This document shows, piece by piece, positions 37,085 to 48,500 of a DNA stretch of 64,000 bases. The DNA is from Cuneatibacter sp. NSJ-177 (GTDB lineage: Bacteria > Bacillota > Clostridia > Lachnospirales > Lachnospiraceae): positions 744,001-808,000 of the forward strand of contig NZ_JALIFO010000006.1 in NCBI RefSeq assembly GCF_022867805.1, given 5' to 3'. The notes under the pieces were generated by a model. It was not told the DNA's origin, made no database searches, and saw only the letters and a list, made by a program, of their open reading frames with translations. Every line of letters begins with the position of its first letter. The stretch's first letter is position 1. The translations under genes and the position numbers were made by a program.

Positions 37085-40000
37085 TTAAGAGCTTTTAAAT
37101 GATAGAGTAAGATGTTCTACGGAGCCGCCGGATTCATCAGCGGACAATCGTTTCTCCCAGGTATAACTGCCAATTTGAAGAGTATCTGAGATCAGGGATT
37201 TTTGGAAATCGGATTCTGAAACTGCGAGATGCTTAGAGGTAAAATAGGAAGAGATTACATTGTCTGATACCATATCCTGAAGCTGCTCCTCAGTGAAGCC
37301 AGTGGTTCCATTTTTCCAGATTGGCTCCTTAGAGAAAATGATAGCATTTGCGGAAATCGTTAAAACTACCGAGTCTGTTGCGCCGAGCTGTGACGGAAGA
37401 AGAAAACTGATGTGTTTGTCGTCGAATTCCATCGTGCGCTTGATCGTGGCGATATCACTGGACAGCGTTTGATTCGTTTTATTTTGAATGTACTCAGAAA
37501 AAGCCCATCGTATTTTGGTGTATGCGGTGAGTGCCTCTAGAAATTTCTTATAAAGCTCCTGAATGGTTTCTAATTTCGCATCCAGTTCATGATCATAAGG
37601 ATTCTGTTGATAGAGGGTTAAAAGTCCGGATATTTGACTTGTAAGAGAATCAAAATACCCTGGATTACCTTCTTCTGAGTCGGGAGTGATCAACTGCCGG
37701 TAGAGCGCTTCATATGTTTGGCCGAAGGGCTTGCCTTCATAAAGTTCATTTTGATACTCAACTGGAATTTCAGCTAGATTTAAATGATTTCCGATGACAT
37801 CATTCTTTTTCAATGTCAATGTATTCAGAAGATCGGAGTATCTGTTTACAGCAATCGCATTATTTTTTAACAGCTCTGTGATGTCATTTGTCAGATAAGA
37901 CTGATATGCCGCCGTGAAATTTTTCAGCGCTTCTTGATAGACAGAGAATTTTAGATCGACTTCTCTTTTTTCTTCAGGTTTGATCAAACTGTCCTGGGCG
38001 GCCAGGCGAATGGCAGTGGTCAGGCTTTCGTAGGCAGTGTCGTATTCACTTTTGACATTACGAAGTTCCTGCTGAGCTTCTTTCGAAATACTGCTTTTTT
38101 CGGTCAAATAGGTATATTCTTGGTCAATTCGAGCCTTCTCTGAACTAAGATAGTTTAACTGCTGGTATAAAATTTTGGACTCGTTTTCGTTCAGGATTCC
38201 TTCTCGGAAACTGGTTGTCAACGTGTTCTCAACCTGGGACAGCGATTCCCTGAGCTTGTAGTTTTCATAGTAGTTTTTTGTCTTGAATGATACCTGGAAT
38301 CTAACAGGATCTGTTTCTGTAAAATATAAGAAAATCGGAGCTTGGAACGATTCTATATGATACAAGGTATTTCGGCTTTCCTGGGAGAAAATATGAAACA
38401 CGGGAGCCTTTAATGTATAGTTCACAGTTAGAGGATTCCCATCCGCCTGGCATTGAGCCAACCACGCCTGAAAATCTTCCGTCGAGGAAAAACGGGAATC
38501 TTGGAAAACCAGACAGCATTCCGCCTCCGGCGACAGTACATCGGAGAGATAGACCGAGGCATCACTGGCGGTTTCTTCCGACACCCCGGTGTAATAATTT
38601 GACAGGCAGCCGCCGGTCAAGGAGGCGGAAGTCTGTAGCGGAAGGCAGAATCGACCGTTTTGGTAGGTGAAATTCTCCTCTCCGGTCAGTACGATGGAAT
38701 CGATTTGCTGCAGAATTCCAAGTTCTCCGTCTTGCTCCAAAATCTCATCGCAGGTATCGCCGACAGAGCGAAGCGGGGAGGAGAGGGGGAGATGGATTTT
38801 TTGAACCAGGCCAGTTTCTGACTCCATGTTCTCTGACGCACTGCAGATGAAATCAAGAAATCCGGAATCCCCGATGCTTCGGATGGCGCAGGGCGATTCC
38901 GGAGCAGGGGGATATTCCTGCGTGCTGGATCCGGACACGAATTCCAGCCTGATGCAGCCTCCAGCCTGAGCATGCGAACAAATGATTTTTCCGTTCTCGG
39001 ATGTATGCGAACAGATATTTTCTGTATCCTTCTTGGCCTCCTCGACAGCCTCATCCTTGATGTTTTCCAGATACTGTTCTAGGGTGATCCCACCGCTGCT
39101 TCCGCCAGCGTTTAAATGAAAGGAGTCCACGTCAATGGTCAGGCCTGAACCGGGAATCAGCTGAAGATTCGGTGTCAGGATGGAACCGTCGGCCCCCAGG
39201 TAAGTGCCCTCCAGAATCTTGGTGTTGTCCTCACTTTTTCGAAAGTGGGGACTTCTCAGTGCATCCGCGTCAATGATCCATTGACCAATGGAAGCGCCTA
39301 GCGCGTACAGGTCGTCTACCAAAACCGTATCGGCGATCAGACCGTATTGATAGGTGACACTTCCGTCGGTGTGCTTTACTTCGATTTTTCCCAGGACGCT
39401 TCGGATTGTCTTCCAGTAATCGTCTGTGAAAAGAATCTTGTTTTTCTGGATCAAAATTTGCTCTGGCTCGAAATCACCGGCGGTTTTGCGCGCTCTGCCC
39501 CAAAGACCGTAGCGGTCGATGGTGATTTCTTGGTTGTCGTCATTATAAATGCCGGAGAGGGCGGCATTCAGACCATGCTGGATCATTTCCTGGACAAACT
39601 GGTAGGCGGAATCGTAGTTGTCTTTTTGGGCGGCGATAGACTGAAGGCTTGCCGCGGCGCTGGTGGCGCTGCCAATCTGCCGGCCGATGTCATCCATATC
39701 ACTGTCACTTTCCACCCGGTCAGAGAACGTGAGATGCAGTTCTTCTGGTTTGTCATAAGGAATCTCAGCGCCGATGATCCGGATCTTTTCGGCATAGCCC
39801 TCGTGCACTTCCAAAGTCATAAAATTGCCGATATCCAATGTTTCCCTGGCAAAGTCAAATTCTTTCCGGAGGGCGGGATTGGAAATTTTACAATCCCATG
39901 TAACATGGGGACGGCAATTCTTTTTTAACTCTTTTTCTGCCTGTGCGATCAATTCCCTCGTGATCTCCATTCGATCCGCATAGGAATCCAGATCCGTGGC

Positions 40001-41449
40001 GAAATAATTATCGTTGGAATACTCGTCTTCCCGAATAAAAGACTGAAGTTCCCGGAAGGATGAGAAGACCTTGTTGTCCAGCTCATCGCCAGCCAGTCCC
40101 AGGGAGGAGAAATACTCTCTCAGGCGCGTTTTCACATCACAGCTCTGGCGGAGTTCGGTTTTTTCCTGGTTTAGAGCTGAAATTTCTGCGGTTAGAGCAT
40201 CAATTTGTGTTTTACGCTGCTCCAGTGCAGCGCGGGAGGTGTCCAGAATGACGAGCATCTGTTCATAAAGGGGATCCGCTGTCTGTTCTGCTTGGATCCG
40301 GGCGGACTTTGCTTCGTCATAAGCGTCATAGATTGCCTGAAGATATGCCTGACCGTAATTAAAGCGTTTTTCTGCCGGAACCGACCCGTCATAAGATTTC
40401 CAGGAAAATGTACTGGTTAATTCATTGCGGGACATTTGGTTGAGCTCGGTTAAAGTGCCGTCCTCTTCTTTGGTCTGGCTTTGAGGCACGGAGTGAAGAC
40501 ACTCATTTAAAAGTGTGTTTTTGTCTTCCCAGAGCAGCAGCTTTTCCCCGTATGTTTTCGAAGCGGCTTCATAAAAAGCGGAGTAGGAATTCCAAGCGTC
40601 AATGGTATCCTGATTCATATACCTGGTATTCAGAAAATAATCCAGGCAGATCAACTGACCGGACGGGGATGGAATTACGTCCTCCGTATAAATTCCATCT
40701 CCCCCGGATATTTTTAAGGCGGTGACAATGGAATCCTCGTCCGCTTCGATCTGGATTTGCTGATTCAGGTTCTCGAAGGAAGCATAAATTCCAGTATCCC
40801 TACCGTAGTCGGAGAGAAGATAACAGGTGATGATTCGCTCCTCTTTTCCATAGGAAAAGAGAAGATCGTATTCTTCCTGAAGGTCACAGAGAAAGCTGCG
40901 GACACTCTGACGGTTCAAATCGTAGGTGGGATAACGGCCGCACAACTTGGCGTATTCTTCCGAGGCGCCCCCCATCTTAATCTGCCATCCGGTTCCGCTT
41001 AAGGCCCGGTGCAAAATACTGTGTTCCTTGTCGGATTCGTCAAACAGATGGGAACGGATATAATTTCCGTCCCCATCTGTTTCATCGCCTTCTTCAAAGG
41101 TATTGGCCTGGAAACTGTCCAGATAGCGGGAGTCTAATTCCGTCTCCCAGGAAGTTCCGGATACCCTCTTTTCTTCAGAACCGTCCGAGGAAATTTCTAC
41201 AGATATGGAAAAGTGGCCGTGAGGAGGAAGATCGATTAATTGAAGTGTCTCCAAAGCTTCATAGCATGGGTTCTCTTTTCCCTGAAGAAAGCGGGGAACT
41301 TGAAACGAAATCGTATTGAGATCGTTCAAGTGTTCTGTTACGGTAAGATCGGTGACAAAAAGCCGGCCGATGGTTTCTAGATTCCTTTTTTGAAGATATA
41401 CGTCCGGCACGGCAATCTTTCCCTGAGCGTCATGGTAAAAAAGACTCAT
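37085..41449 (-). CDS. Phage tail tip protein (Tal / tail endopeptidase-like)
   Basis: 1454 residues from the ATG at 41449, right after the Dit stop; a GTG 9 bases earlier has poorer SD spacing. The N-terminal ~350 residues look like the gp27-like hub of Tal proteins (LNDLNTISFQVPRFLQG, later GYAEKIRIIGAEIPYD). Long coiled-coil stretches occur near 400-450 and 1080-1250. Position between Dit and the fibre identifies it as the tip hub that contacts the cell envelope. It is long for the family, with extra central beta regions. Confidence 0.85.
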   Translation of the reverse strand: MSLFYHDAQGKIAVPDVYLQKRNLETIGRLFVTDLTVTEHLNDLNTISFQVPRFLQGKENPCYEALETLQLIDLPPHGHFSISVEISSDGSEEKRVSGTSWETELDSRYLDSFQANTFEEGDETDGDGNYIRSHLFDESDKEHSILHRALSGTGWQIKMGGASEEYAKLCGRYPTYDLNRQSVRSFLCDLQEEYDLLFSYGKEERIITCYLLSDYGRDTGIYASFENLNQQIQIEADEDSIVTALKISGGDGIYTEDVIPSPSGQLICLDYFLNTRYMNQDTIDAWNSYSAFYEAASKTYGEKLLLWEDKNTLLNECLHSVPQSQTKEEDGTLTELNQMSRNELTSTFSWKSYDGSVPAEKRFNYGQAYLQAIYDAYDEAKSARIQAEQTADPLYEQMLVILDTSRAALEQRKTQIDALTAEISALNQEKTELRQSCDVKTRLREYFSSLGLAGDELDNKVFSSFRELQSFIREDEYSNDNYFATDLDSYADRMEITRELIAQAEKELKKNCRPHVTWDCKISNPALRKEFDFARETLDIGNFMTLEVHEGYAEKIRIIGAEIPYDKPEELHLTFSDRVESDSDMDDIGRQIGSATSAAASLQSIAAQKDNYDSAYQFVQEMIQHGLNAALSGIYNDDNQEITIDRYGLWGRARKTAGDFEPEQILIQKNKILFTDDYWKTIRSVLGKIEVKHTDGSVTYQYGLIADTVLVDDLYALGASIGQWIIDADALRSPHFRKSEDNTKILEGTYLGADGSILTPNLQLIPGSGLTIDVDSFHLNAGGSSGGITLEQYLENIKDEAVEEAKKDTENICSHTSENGKIICSHAQAGGCIRLEFVSGSSTQEYPPAPESPCAIRSIGDSGFLDFICSASENMESETGLVQKIHLPLSSPLRSVGDTCDEILEQDGELGILQQIDSIVLTGEENFTYQNGRFCLPLQTSASLTGGCLSNYYTGVSEETASDASVYLSDVLSPEAECCLVFQDSRFSSTEDFQAWLAQCQADGNPLTVNYTLKAPVFHIFSQESRNTLYHIESFQAPIFLYFTETDPVRFQVSFKTKNYYENYKLRESLSQVENTLTTSFREGILNENESKILYQQLNYLSSEKARIDQEYTYLTEKSSISKEAQQELRNVKSEYDTAYESLTTAIRLAAQDSLIKPEEKREVDLKFSVYQEALKNFTAAYQSYLTNDITELLKNNAIAVNRYSDLLNTLTLKKNDVIGNHLNLAEIPVEYQNELYEGKPFGQTYEALYRQLITPDSEEGNPGYFDSLTSQISGLLTLYQQNPYDHELDAKLETIQELYKKFLEALTAYTKIRWAFSEYIQNKTNQTLSSDIATIKRTMEFDDKHISFLLPSQLGATDSVVLTISANAIIFSKEPIWKNGTTGFTEEQLQDMVSDNVISSYFTSKHLAVSESDFQKSLISDTLQIGSYTWEKRLSADESGGSVEHLTLSFKSS

Positions 41450-41450
41450 A

Positions 41451-42245
41451 TCATACACCTGCCTTTCTGGGCTCCCGGTAAGTCAGCGTGAGGGATGCGT
41501 CGCCCTCCACCAGCAGTTCATTGGCCCCATCCGTTAGGGAAATCCAATTTTTATCAAAATCATCAAGGATCACATGAGAGGGAAGAGAAGAGAGAAGACC
41601 GGAACCGGTTTTCTCCATCGTTAGTTTTTCACCGGCTGAAAGGTTATGGAAGCGGGAGAAAGAACCGTTCGTGAGATTTTGAATGGAAAAATTTCCGGGA
41701 GCGTTGGCGGTAAGAACCAGGTGGGGATAAATCGCGTCATTGGAATCAGAATCGACGTAGATTGTTGTGACGCCTGCGGACAGCTTGGCTGTGATTGGTG
41801 AAGAAAATCCAAAAGGAGAGTCGGCTGTAAACTCGACGGTAAAGCCAATACAATTACCTCCCAGCATTTCTTTTTCCAGGCTGGTTACATGGACAAAATA
41901 AGAAATGCCAAAGGAATCGTCCCAGTCCGTATCGTAATCTTCAAAATGGAATTCCTGAAAGTCCGGACAAGCCGTCAGCCATTTTGCCAGAGCCCGTTCC
42001 TCATCGCGAGAGATCAGGTGATTCGGTCCACAAGTCTTTCCAATAGAAACGGAGAAGGTGATAGGAGTTTCATACTTGCTTCCGGCCACCTGCCAGCGGT
42101 AGTGGGCCGGAGGCTTTTCTGTCGTATACGAAGGCACATAGGGGAGAGAGATACTGGCCTCACCGCCACCATCAAAAGAACAGAGGCTAAGGCCAAAGCT
42201 TTTCAGAGATAAGTCTCCAAATACAAAGCTCGTTGCTGTAGTCAT
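41451..42245 (-). CDS. Distal tail protein (Dit)
   Basis: 264 residues from the ATG at 42245 (SD AAAGGGGA). The opening FVFGDLSLKSFGL and the mid segment TCGPNHLISRDEERALAKWL are typical of siphophage Dit proteins, with a galectin-like C-terminal half. Dit forms the ring that joins the tube to the Tal hub. It lies between the tape measure and Tal, as expected. Confidence 0.85.
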   Translation of the reverse strand: MTTATSFVFGDLSLKSFGLSLCSFDGGGEASISLPYVPSYTTEKPPAHYRWQVAGSKYETPITFSVSIGKTCGPNHLISRDEERALAKWLTACPDFQEFHFEDYDTDWDDSFGISYFVHVTSLEKEMLGGNCIGFTVEFTADSPFGFSSPITAKLSAGVTTIYVDSDSNDAIYPHLVLTANAPGNFSIQNLTNGSFSRFHNLSAGEKLTMEKTGSGLLSSLPSHVILDDFDKNWISLTDGANELLVEGDASLTLTYREPRKAGV

Positions 42246-42249
42246 GCGC

Positions 42250-42477
42250 TCATCCCCTTTCTTTCGATGCCAAGGTCTTCCAGTCTTCGCGGATGGATAA
42301 AATTTCCCGGTATTTGGCATCGCTGTTTCTCTTGATTTCCTGGGCTTCCTTTAATACTTCCCGAAGTTCTCGAAGAGCTGTTTTGCAGGCTTCATGGCCC
42401 TCGGAAAGGCGCCGGTTTTCCCGGCGGAGGCGCTCATTGTCTGCTTCCAGAATTGTCAGTTTTTCTTTTAATGTCAT
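42250..42477 (-). CDS. Small coiled-coil protein between tape measure and Dit
   Basis: 75 residues, almost entirely a charged heptad-repeat helix (ILEADNERLRRENRRL). Good SD (AAGGAGG). Its role is unknown; small coiled-coil proteins at this place may assist tape-measure or tip assembly. Confidence 0.75.
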   Translation of the reverse strand: MTLKEKLTILEADNERLRRENRRLSEGHEACKTALRELREVLKEAQEIKRNSDAKYREILSIREDWKTLASKERG

Positions 42478-42498
42478 AAATCCTCCTTAATCTGAAAA

Positions 42499-42532
42499 GG
42501 GCCTGAGGAAAGGGAGATTGCTCCTCAGGCCA
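42499..42532 (-). terminator. Terminator-like hairpin after the tape measure gene
   Basis: GGCCTGAGGA and TCCTCAGGCC form a 10-base stem; on the minus strand it is followed by CTTTT. It may partly separate the tape measure from the tip genes. Confidence 0.6.
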
Positions 42533-42575
42533 GAAATGATATTGCATGGCAATATACGAAAACATTTTGCTTTTT

Positions 42576-45500
42576 CTATCTTCTTACGGTATAAGACTGG
42601 ATGGATTTCTTCATATCCCGCCCAAAATTCTTTAATTGCTGATCCATCTGTTTGGTCATACGGGCAGCCACTTCGTCGGTGGCAATGCCGTCCACACGGA
42701 CAAGAGGAGCTTCAATAGGAATGGTAATGTTTGTGACAGGAGACACAGCGGGAAGAGCATGTCCCGGCAGTCCAATCCCTTGAATGAAATCCTCCGGCCG
42801 GTAAGCGCCCCAAGCAAAAAGATTTCGGCTCAGATCCGCATTGGGGATAATGTCACCGGCCGCTACCGGAGTCAAAACCGCCCGGCGGTTGGGGGAAATT
42901 ACAATCTCATCGCCGTTGCCGTCGGAGGTCCAGGCCCAGGAGGATGCACCGGCCCGGCGCGTGCCCGCGGCGTAGCGGCGGAACCATTTTGATACAGCCC
43001 AGCCGGTGAGGCCTCCGCCGCGGATCTTCAGCCAGTGACCGTCGTCTTCCAGAACCTCTACTTCTGTTCCGTTGGGGAGGGCTCCCAATAGATTTCGGCT
43101 ATTGGAGGAGGACTGGCTGGAACGGATATTGACCCCGCTCTTTGCGGTGACGACAGCATTGGCGGAGCCGGAAGCACCACTTTCGCCGTGCATCCGCCGG
43201 TATTCTTCTGAATTCAGGAAGCCCTGCCGGACTTCCTCGGCGGACATGCCGGAAGCCATCGCAGCCAACCAACTGGCCAGACCGCCGGCGTCTGCTTCCC
43301 GGCCCAAAAGATCACGGTAGAGACCAAGAATATAATTCTTATCTTTGTCTACGGCAGCCGAAACCTCGTCGGAATTGGTTCCGTTATTAACCTGGCCGCT
43401 TTGGATCGTCCCATTATTCTGTTTGGTTACGGCTTCATTTTGTTTGTCAATGGAATGCAGCATGGACTCTGTGGCCTGAGCGACCCGCGCCGCCATTTCG
43501 TCGTAAGCATTGGACATTTCTTCCAGCCGGGCGGTGACAGATGCACCGGCGTCGGCTACCGTACCGGAGTAACTGGTGACAGCATTGCCGGCGGTGGCCC
43601 ACACATCAGTAATCACTGTGCTGATCTGATAGCCGGTTTCGCCGGCCAGTGTCTCAAGACTGCTTTGGACAGTGGAGACATTGCTGTTAATCTCGGAGGT
43701 CAAGTCACCGAGAGCTGTTTTGGTGTCCTTGGCATATTCGTCCAGGGAAGTCTTGAAGTCCTCAAAATCCTGGTCCAGGACATCGACCTGAATCTCATAT
43801 TTTTTGTCAGCTTCCGTGTCCGCCAGCTTTTCTTCGGCATCAGCCAGATCCGCCTTCAACTGTTTGCGGCGTTTCTTGGCATAATCGGAGTCGTTTCCTT
43901 CCAGCGCGGCCAGTTGGCGCTCCAGCTCTTGAATATTACCAGTTTGCTCGGCAATGTTTTTCTGATATTCCGCCTCTTCTTTGGTGGTTTTCAGAGCTTC
44001 CTTGCGCTTGTCCAGGATTTCCTCGTAGGCGTCTGCTTCCGCGTCCAGCTTATTCTGGATCAGGTCCATCATCTCGTCTTCATAGGAATAGGCATCCGAG
44101 ATGGCGTCCCGGTAGTTGCCCATCAGTTCATTGCGCTTTTCCATGTAAGCGTTGTAACCAGAATTTCCCATCTGATTTGCGCCGCTTTTTGCAGCCGCGG
44201 CATCCAGATCCTCCAGAGCCTTTTGGTATTCTTTCATGGACTGCCTGGCGATCGCAAGTTTTTGCGCTATAAGCCCGGCAGAGGCGATGCCGGCCTCCGT
44301 ATAAGCTCCCGTTGATTGATCTACCAGATCCTGGCGTTCCAAGAGGCCCAGTAAAAAGTCTGTTTCATCCGTTAAGTTCTGAAAAGCGTCCAATTTACGT
44401 TCCAGATGATCCCATTTGATCTCGTCCATGGCCTGCTGCATTTCCAGGATATTTTTGGTGCAGCCGTCAATGGCATTGGCATTATCCAGGATCTGCTCCG
44501 TCAGATCATACCAATCTTCGGAGCCCTTAACAATGGTACCCTGGGCAACTTCCTTGTCGAGAAGCGTCTGCAACTCGCGATTGGCGGCTTCCAGAGAACT
44601 CCGTTCCTGTTTGGAAATTTCCTGCATCCGCTGATAATAGGCGCTTCCAATGGAGTCTCCCCGCGCTTCCAGGAGATCCAGCTGGGTTTCATAGCGGGAA
44701 CGCTTTGAGTCCAGAAGGCCGTTCTGGTTTTCCAGGTCGGTTTGGAGATTTTCCAGCTTTGCCTTGGCATTCTCACGAATCGCATCGGTATAGTCGTCCG
44801 CAGCCTCAGAGGCCTTCTGATAAGCTTCCTTGCTGGAAGAAAGGAGCGCATTGTATTTTTCCGCTAGGATCAAGGTGTCTCCGGAGAGAGAGGAAGTATC
44901 GATTTTCTCTTTTGCCTCAAAGGCGGAGAGAAATTGATCGCCGGTGGCATTTTTCAGCAGGCCGATTTGAATCGCCAGCTGGGTATTGGCGTCGACCAAA
45001 GTGTTGTTGAAGATATCCAGCTGATTTTTCAGATTCTGGGTTTGCTGATCCAGAAGATTGTTTTTTTCCGTGAGACTGAGAGAATGTTTGTAGGCGCTTT
45101 CCAGCCGGGACATGGCATCGTCCAGGCGGTCGATCTTCTCTTCGGCCTCCTCCAGGCGGAGATTAGCGAAATCTTCTGCAGCGTTTCGGATGTCATCCCG
45201 GAGCCCCACCAGCTCGTCGGAGCAGTCCTGGGCTTTGTCATAGAAATCCTGGAAGGTATCGATCGCTTCCTTCAAGTCCTCATCCGTGATGGTTTCCAGG
45301 TCAATCCGGCCGGAACGGACCAGCTCCTTGTACTCGTCGGAGAGGCCAGAGGAATCCGCCTGCTGCTGATACCGTGCAGCGGCTTCCGTGAGAATCCGCA
45401 TGTGTTCGGTCATGTTTTGGAAGGCTGCGTCAAAATTTGCCTTTTTGGCAGCAACGGATACGGCGGATTCCACAGCATTCAGGAATTGTTCGGTGCGGGC

Positions 45501-48500
45501 TTTCAGGACATCCAGCTTTCGGACAATCCAGTCGACTAATTCTTCGAAGGAATCTTCGGCATCGGAGACTGCTTTAGATTTGGAAGATGTTGATTTGGAA
45601 GTTTTCTTTTCGCTGACAGAATTAGAGTCATTGGAAGAACCAAAGGCAGGAGATCCACCGTAGCCTCTTAGAAACGCATCGCCTGATTTTGAGAAGGTTC
45701 CTTTTGAGTAAGCCTTTCCCCGCCCTCCCCCGGAGGTGACGTATCCGTTTTTGAACAGCTCTTCGGTTTGTCTGTGATTAAAGACGATGGCGCCTTTAGG
45801 GATCGTGGCAAATTCTGCACCGCGATCTCCTACGGTCCAATATTTATCGCCATAGACGATAAGTTCTTGGCCTAATTCACCTGTTAATGCGGTTTCTCTT
45901 TGGCTGGTACCCCATTTACCTCTAGCATGGGCGGTTCCGTTATGGAAGCCACGCCCTCCGCCACGAGACGTTCCTCCTGTTGAAGGTTTGTTCTCTGTGG
46001 AGGTTACACTATTCGTGGAAATCGTATTGATCTTAAAAGTGGCGCCCAGCGAGGCAAGGGCTTGAACAGCAGCAATAGCAGCAGATAAGGAGATTAACTG
46101 AATTTGAGCATTAAATGTGCTTAGCTGGAAGTCTTTTGGCCTGAGGATAAAGCTGGTTAACTGTTGGACGGTAGTTATTATCTGATTAACTGCAGTTGTC
46201 GCAGGATCACTATTAAAGCTGTTGATCTTTTCTAAGGAACTTTCCAGGTTCGTGATTCGGTCTTGAGTTTTCTGATAATCGGTGGACCCTGGTTTCTGCT
46301 TGCTGAGTTCCTCCTTCGCACTGCTGATTTCATTTTCCAGATATTCTTTCGCAATCTGGATATTCATTTCCGTCGGTTCGGTTAGCCCCTGCTCAATTTC
46401 GGCGATTTGATCGAGTAAGATATCAGCATTTGCTATTAAATTGATTTTTTGCTCATCGGTTATTTCAGATGAATTGATCTGCTCAATTAAGCGGTCATAA
46501 TTTTGCCGGAGATTCGCCAATTTCTCTGTTTCAGAATCATAAGTCAATAATCCTTCAGCTATTGGCTCTGCAAGCTCCGCCTTAACTCGCCTGATCTCCT
46601 CCAAATTTTCTAGAACCTGAGAAGTGCGTTCCTGATCTTCCTCAGAAGTGCCATTCCAGCTTCCATCCTCGATCATGGAAGCTTTGGTGGCAAGCGCTTG
46701 GGCTTCCAGCAGTTCCAACGCATTATAGTTGTTGGCGGCATTGTCAATTAATTCATCGCTCCAATCAAATGTTTGACCAAAGGTATAGGATTCTAAATCG
46801 CCAAATAAAGAGAGGGCAGTTTCCCGCGTTAAATTCAACTGATCAACGAAGTTTTCCAGCTTGACGCCTTCTGCTACTTCAAAATGTTCAGTATCGCCGA
46901 CTAGCAGGCCCTTTTCAAGAGAATCTTGGACAAATTTCGTGATTCCCTCGTCATCTCCCGTAAAATATCTTTGCAGGGTGTCGTCATAGTATTTTTTCAT
47001 ACTGGCAACCCCTTGGTCAATTATATCTTCCGGAATCAGGAGGCGAGCGCCGGCTTCAAATTCGGCAGTACCAAATCGTTGTTCAGAAAACCCTTTTTTT
47101 AAGTCCTCCATTGCCGATAGACCTGTGTTATATTCGTCTTCAGGGCTAGGAGCAGATTTGGAATTCCGGTAATTGTCAAAGGCATTACTGGTGCCGAGGA
47201 GCTGTTGTTCCAGCAGATAGTATTGGTTAATTTCGGAAGCAATGGTTTCCATCTCGGCCAGTGTCGAGGATACTTGAGATTGAGTGGCCGTATTATAGTT
47301 GTCATACCCATCAAGAAGATTATTCAGTTCTTGATTTAGTTTGTGGTATTCCAAATATTTATTGGCCTTTCCTTCTTCAATCTTGGCTTGTATTTCTTTT
47401 TCCCTTGACTCGGTAAGCTTTGCAACTGATTCCTCATGGAGCGTAATGCGGTCGCCTTCTACGGAAAGACAGCCGGCATAATCGCTGGAATAACCGATTA
47501 ACTGTTTATATTGATCAATGGAGAGCGTAGAATTCTGATTGGCAATTTGGGAAAGCAGTTCCTGTTCTTCTGCAAAAGTGCCGACATTAGTTGTAAGCGC
47601 AGGAATTTCAAGTTTTGTCTTTTGAAATTCATCAACAGCATTTTGGAAATCTTCTAAGGTCCAGGAGCCAGATTGGTTGCTGGCTATAAGTGTGTAAACA
47701 ATTTCAATCGTTTCATCTGAAGCCGTGAGCAGATATTCCAATAGTGGGTCTCTGTCGGTAGACATTGCAGCGGCGCTGCCTAGTGGAGCCAACAGATTAA
47801 GACCTTGATCCGCAGCTAGTTTTGACAAAATTGATGTGCGCATTTCCGGAATGCTTTTTTCTATACCTGCGATAGCACCAAACGGATCTAGTACGGCAAT
47901 ACTTTCACGGAACAAGTTATCAAGACGACTGGCGAGAGATTCATATCCTTCGATCACCATACCGGTTTCGGAATCATAAAGTGCTGCTGATGCGGTGATT
48001 AAATCGGAAATCTGACTTTTTATATTAGCTTCATTGTTTTCTACAGAAGCTTTGATCGCATCCCTTTGCGGCTGATCATCGTTCCGGACTGCTGAGGCTA
48101 GTTTGCTCTTTAGATCTTCCAGAGTTTCAAGATCATTGTAAATTTTATCAATTTGATCTACATATTCGAATGATGGAATTTGGATTACATTACCAGGCCC
48201 CTTCTCAAAAGTTGTTTCTCCAACTTGGACGGCTTCTTTTTGTGTGATAGACGCTGCCGCGTTGGCAGCGTTGTCCTTGGCGACCTGATCTTGCGCAAGC
48301 TTTTTTAAGGCCAGCTGACGTTCCATTTGCGCCGTGATATTTTCCAGCCGACTCAGTTCCTGTTGCTCGGAAAATGTCAAAGGGGCTTTATTTTGCAGTT
48401 CCTCCATCCGTTGTTTGACTTCAGATAGATCATCATTCAGCGATCCGATTTCAGAATGTAGAGATTCAAGTTTTACCTGTGTTTCTTGGATACTTTCCTG

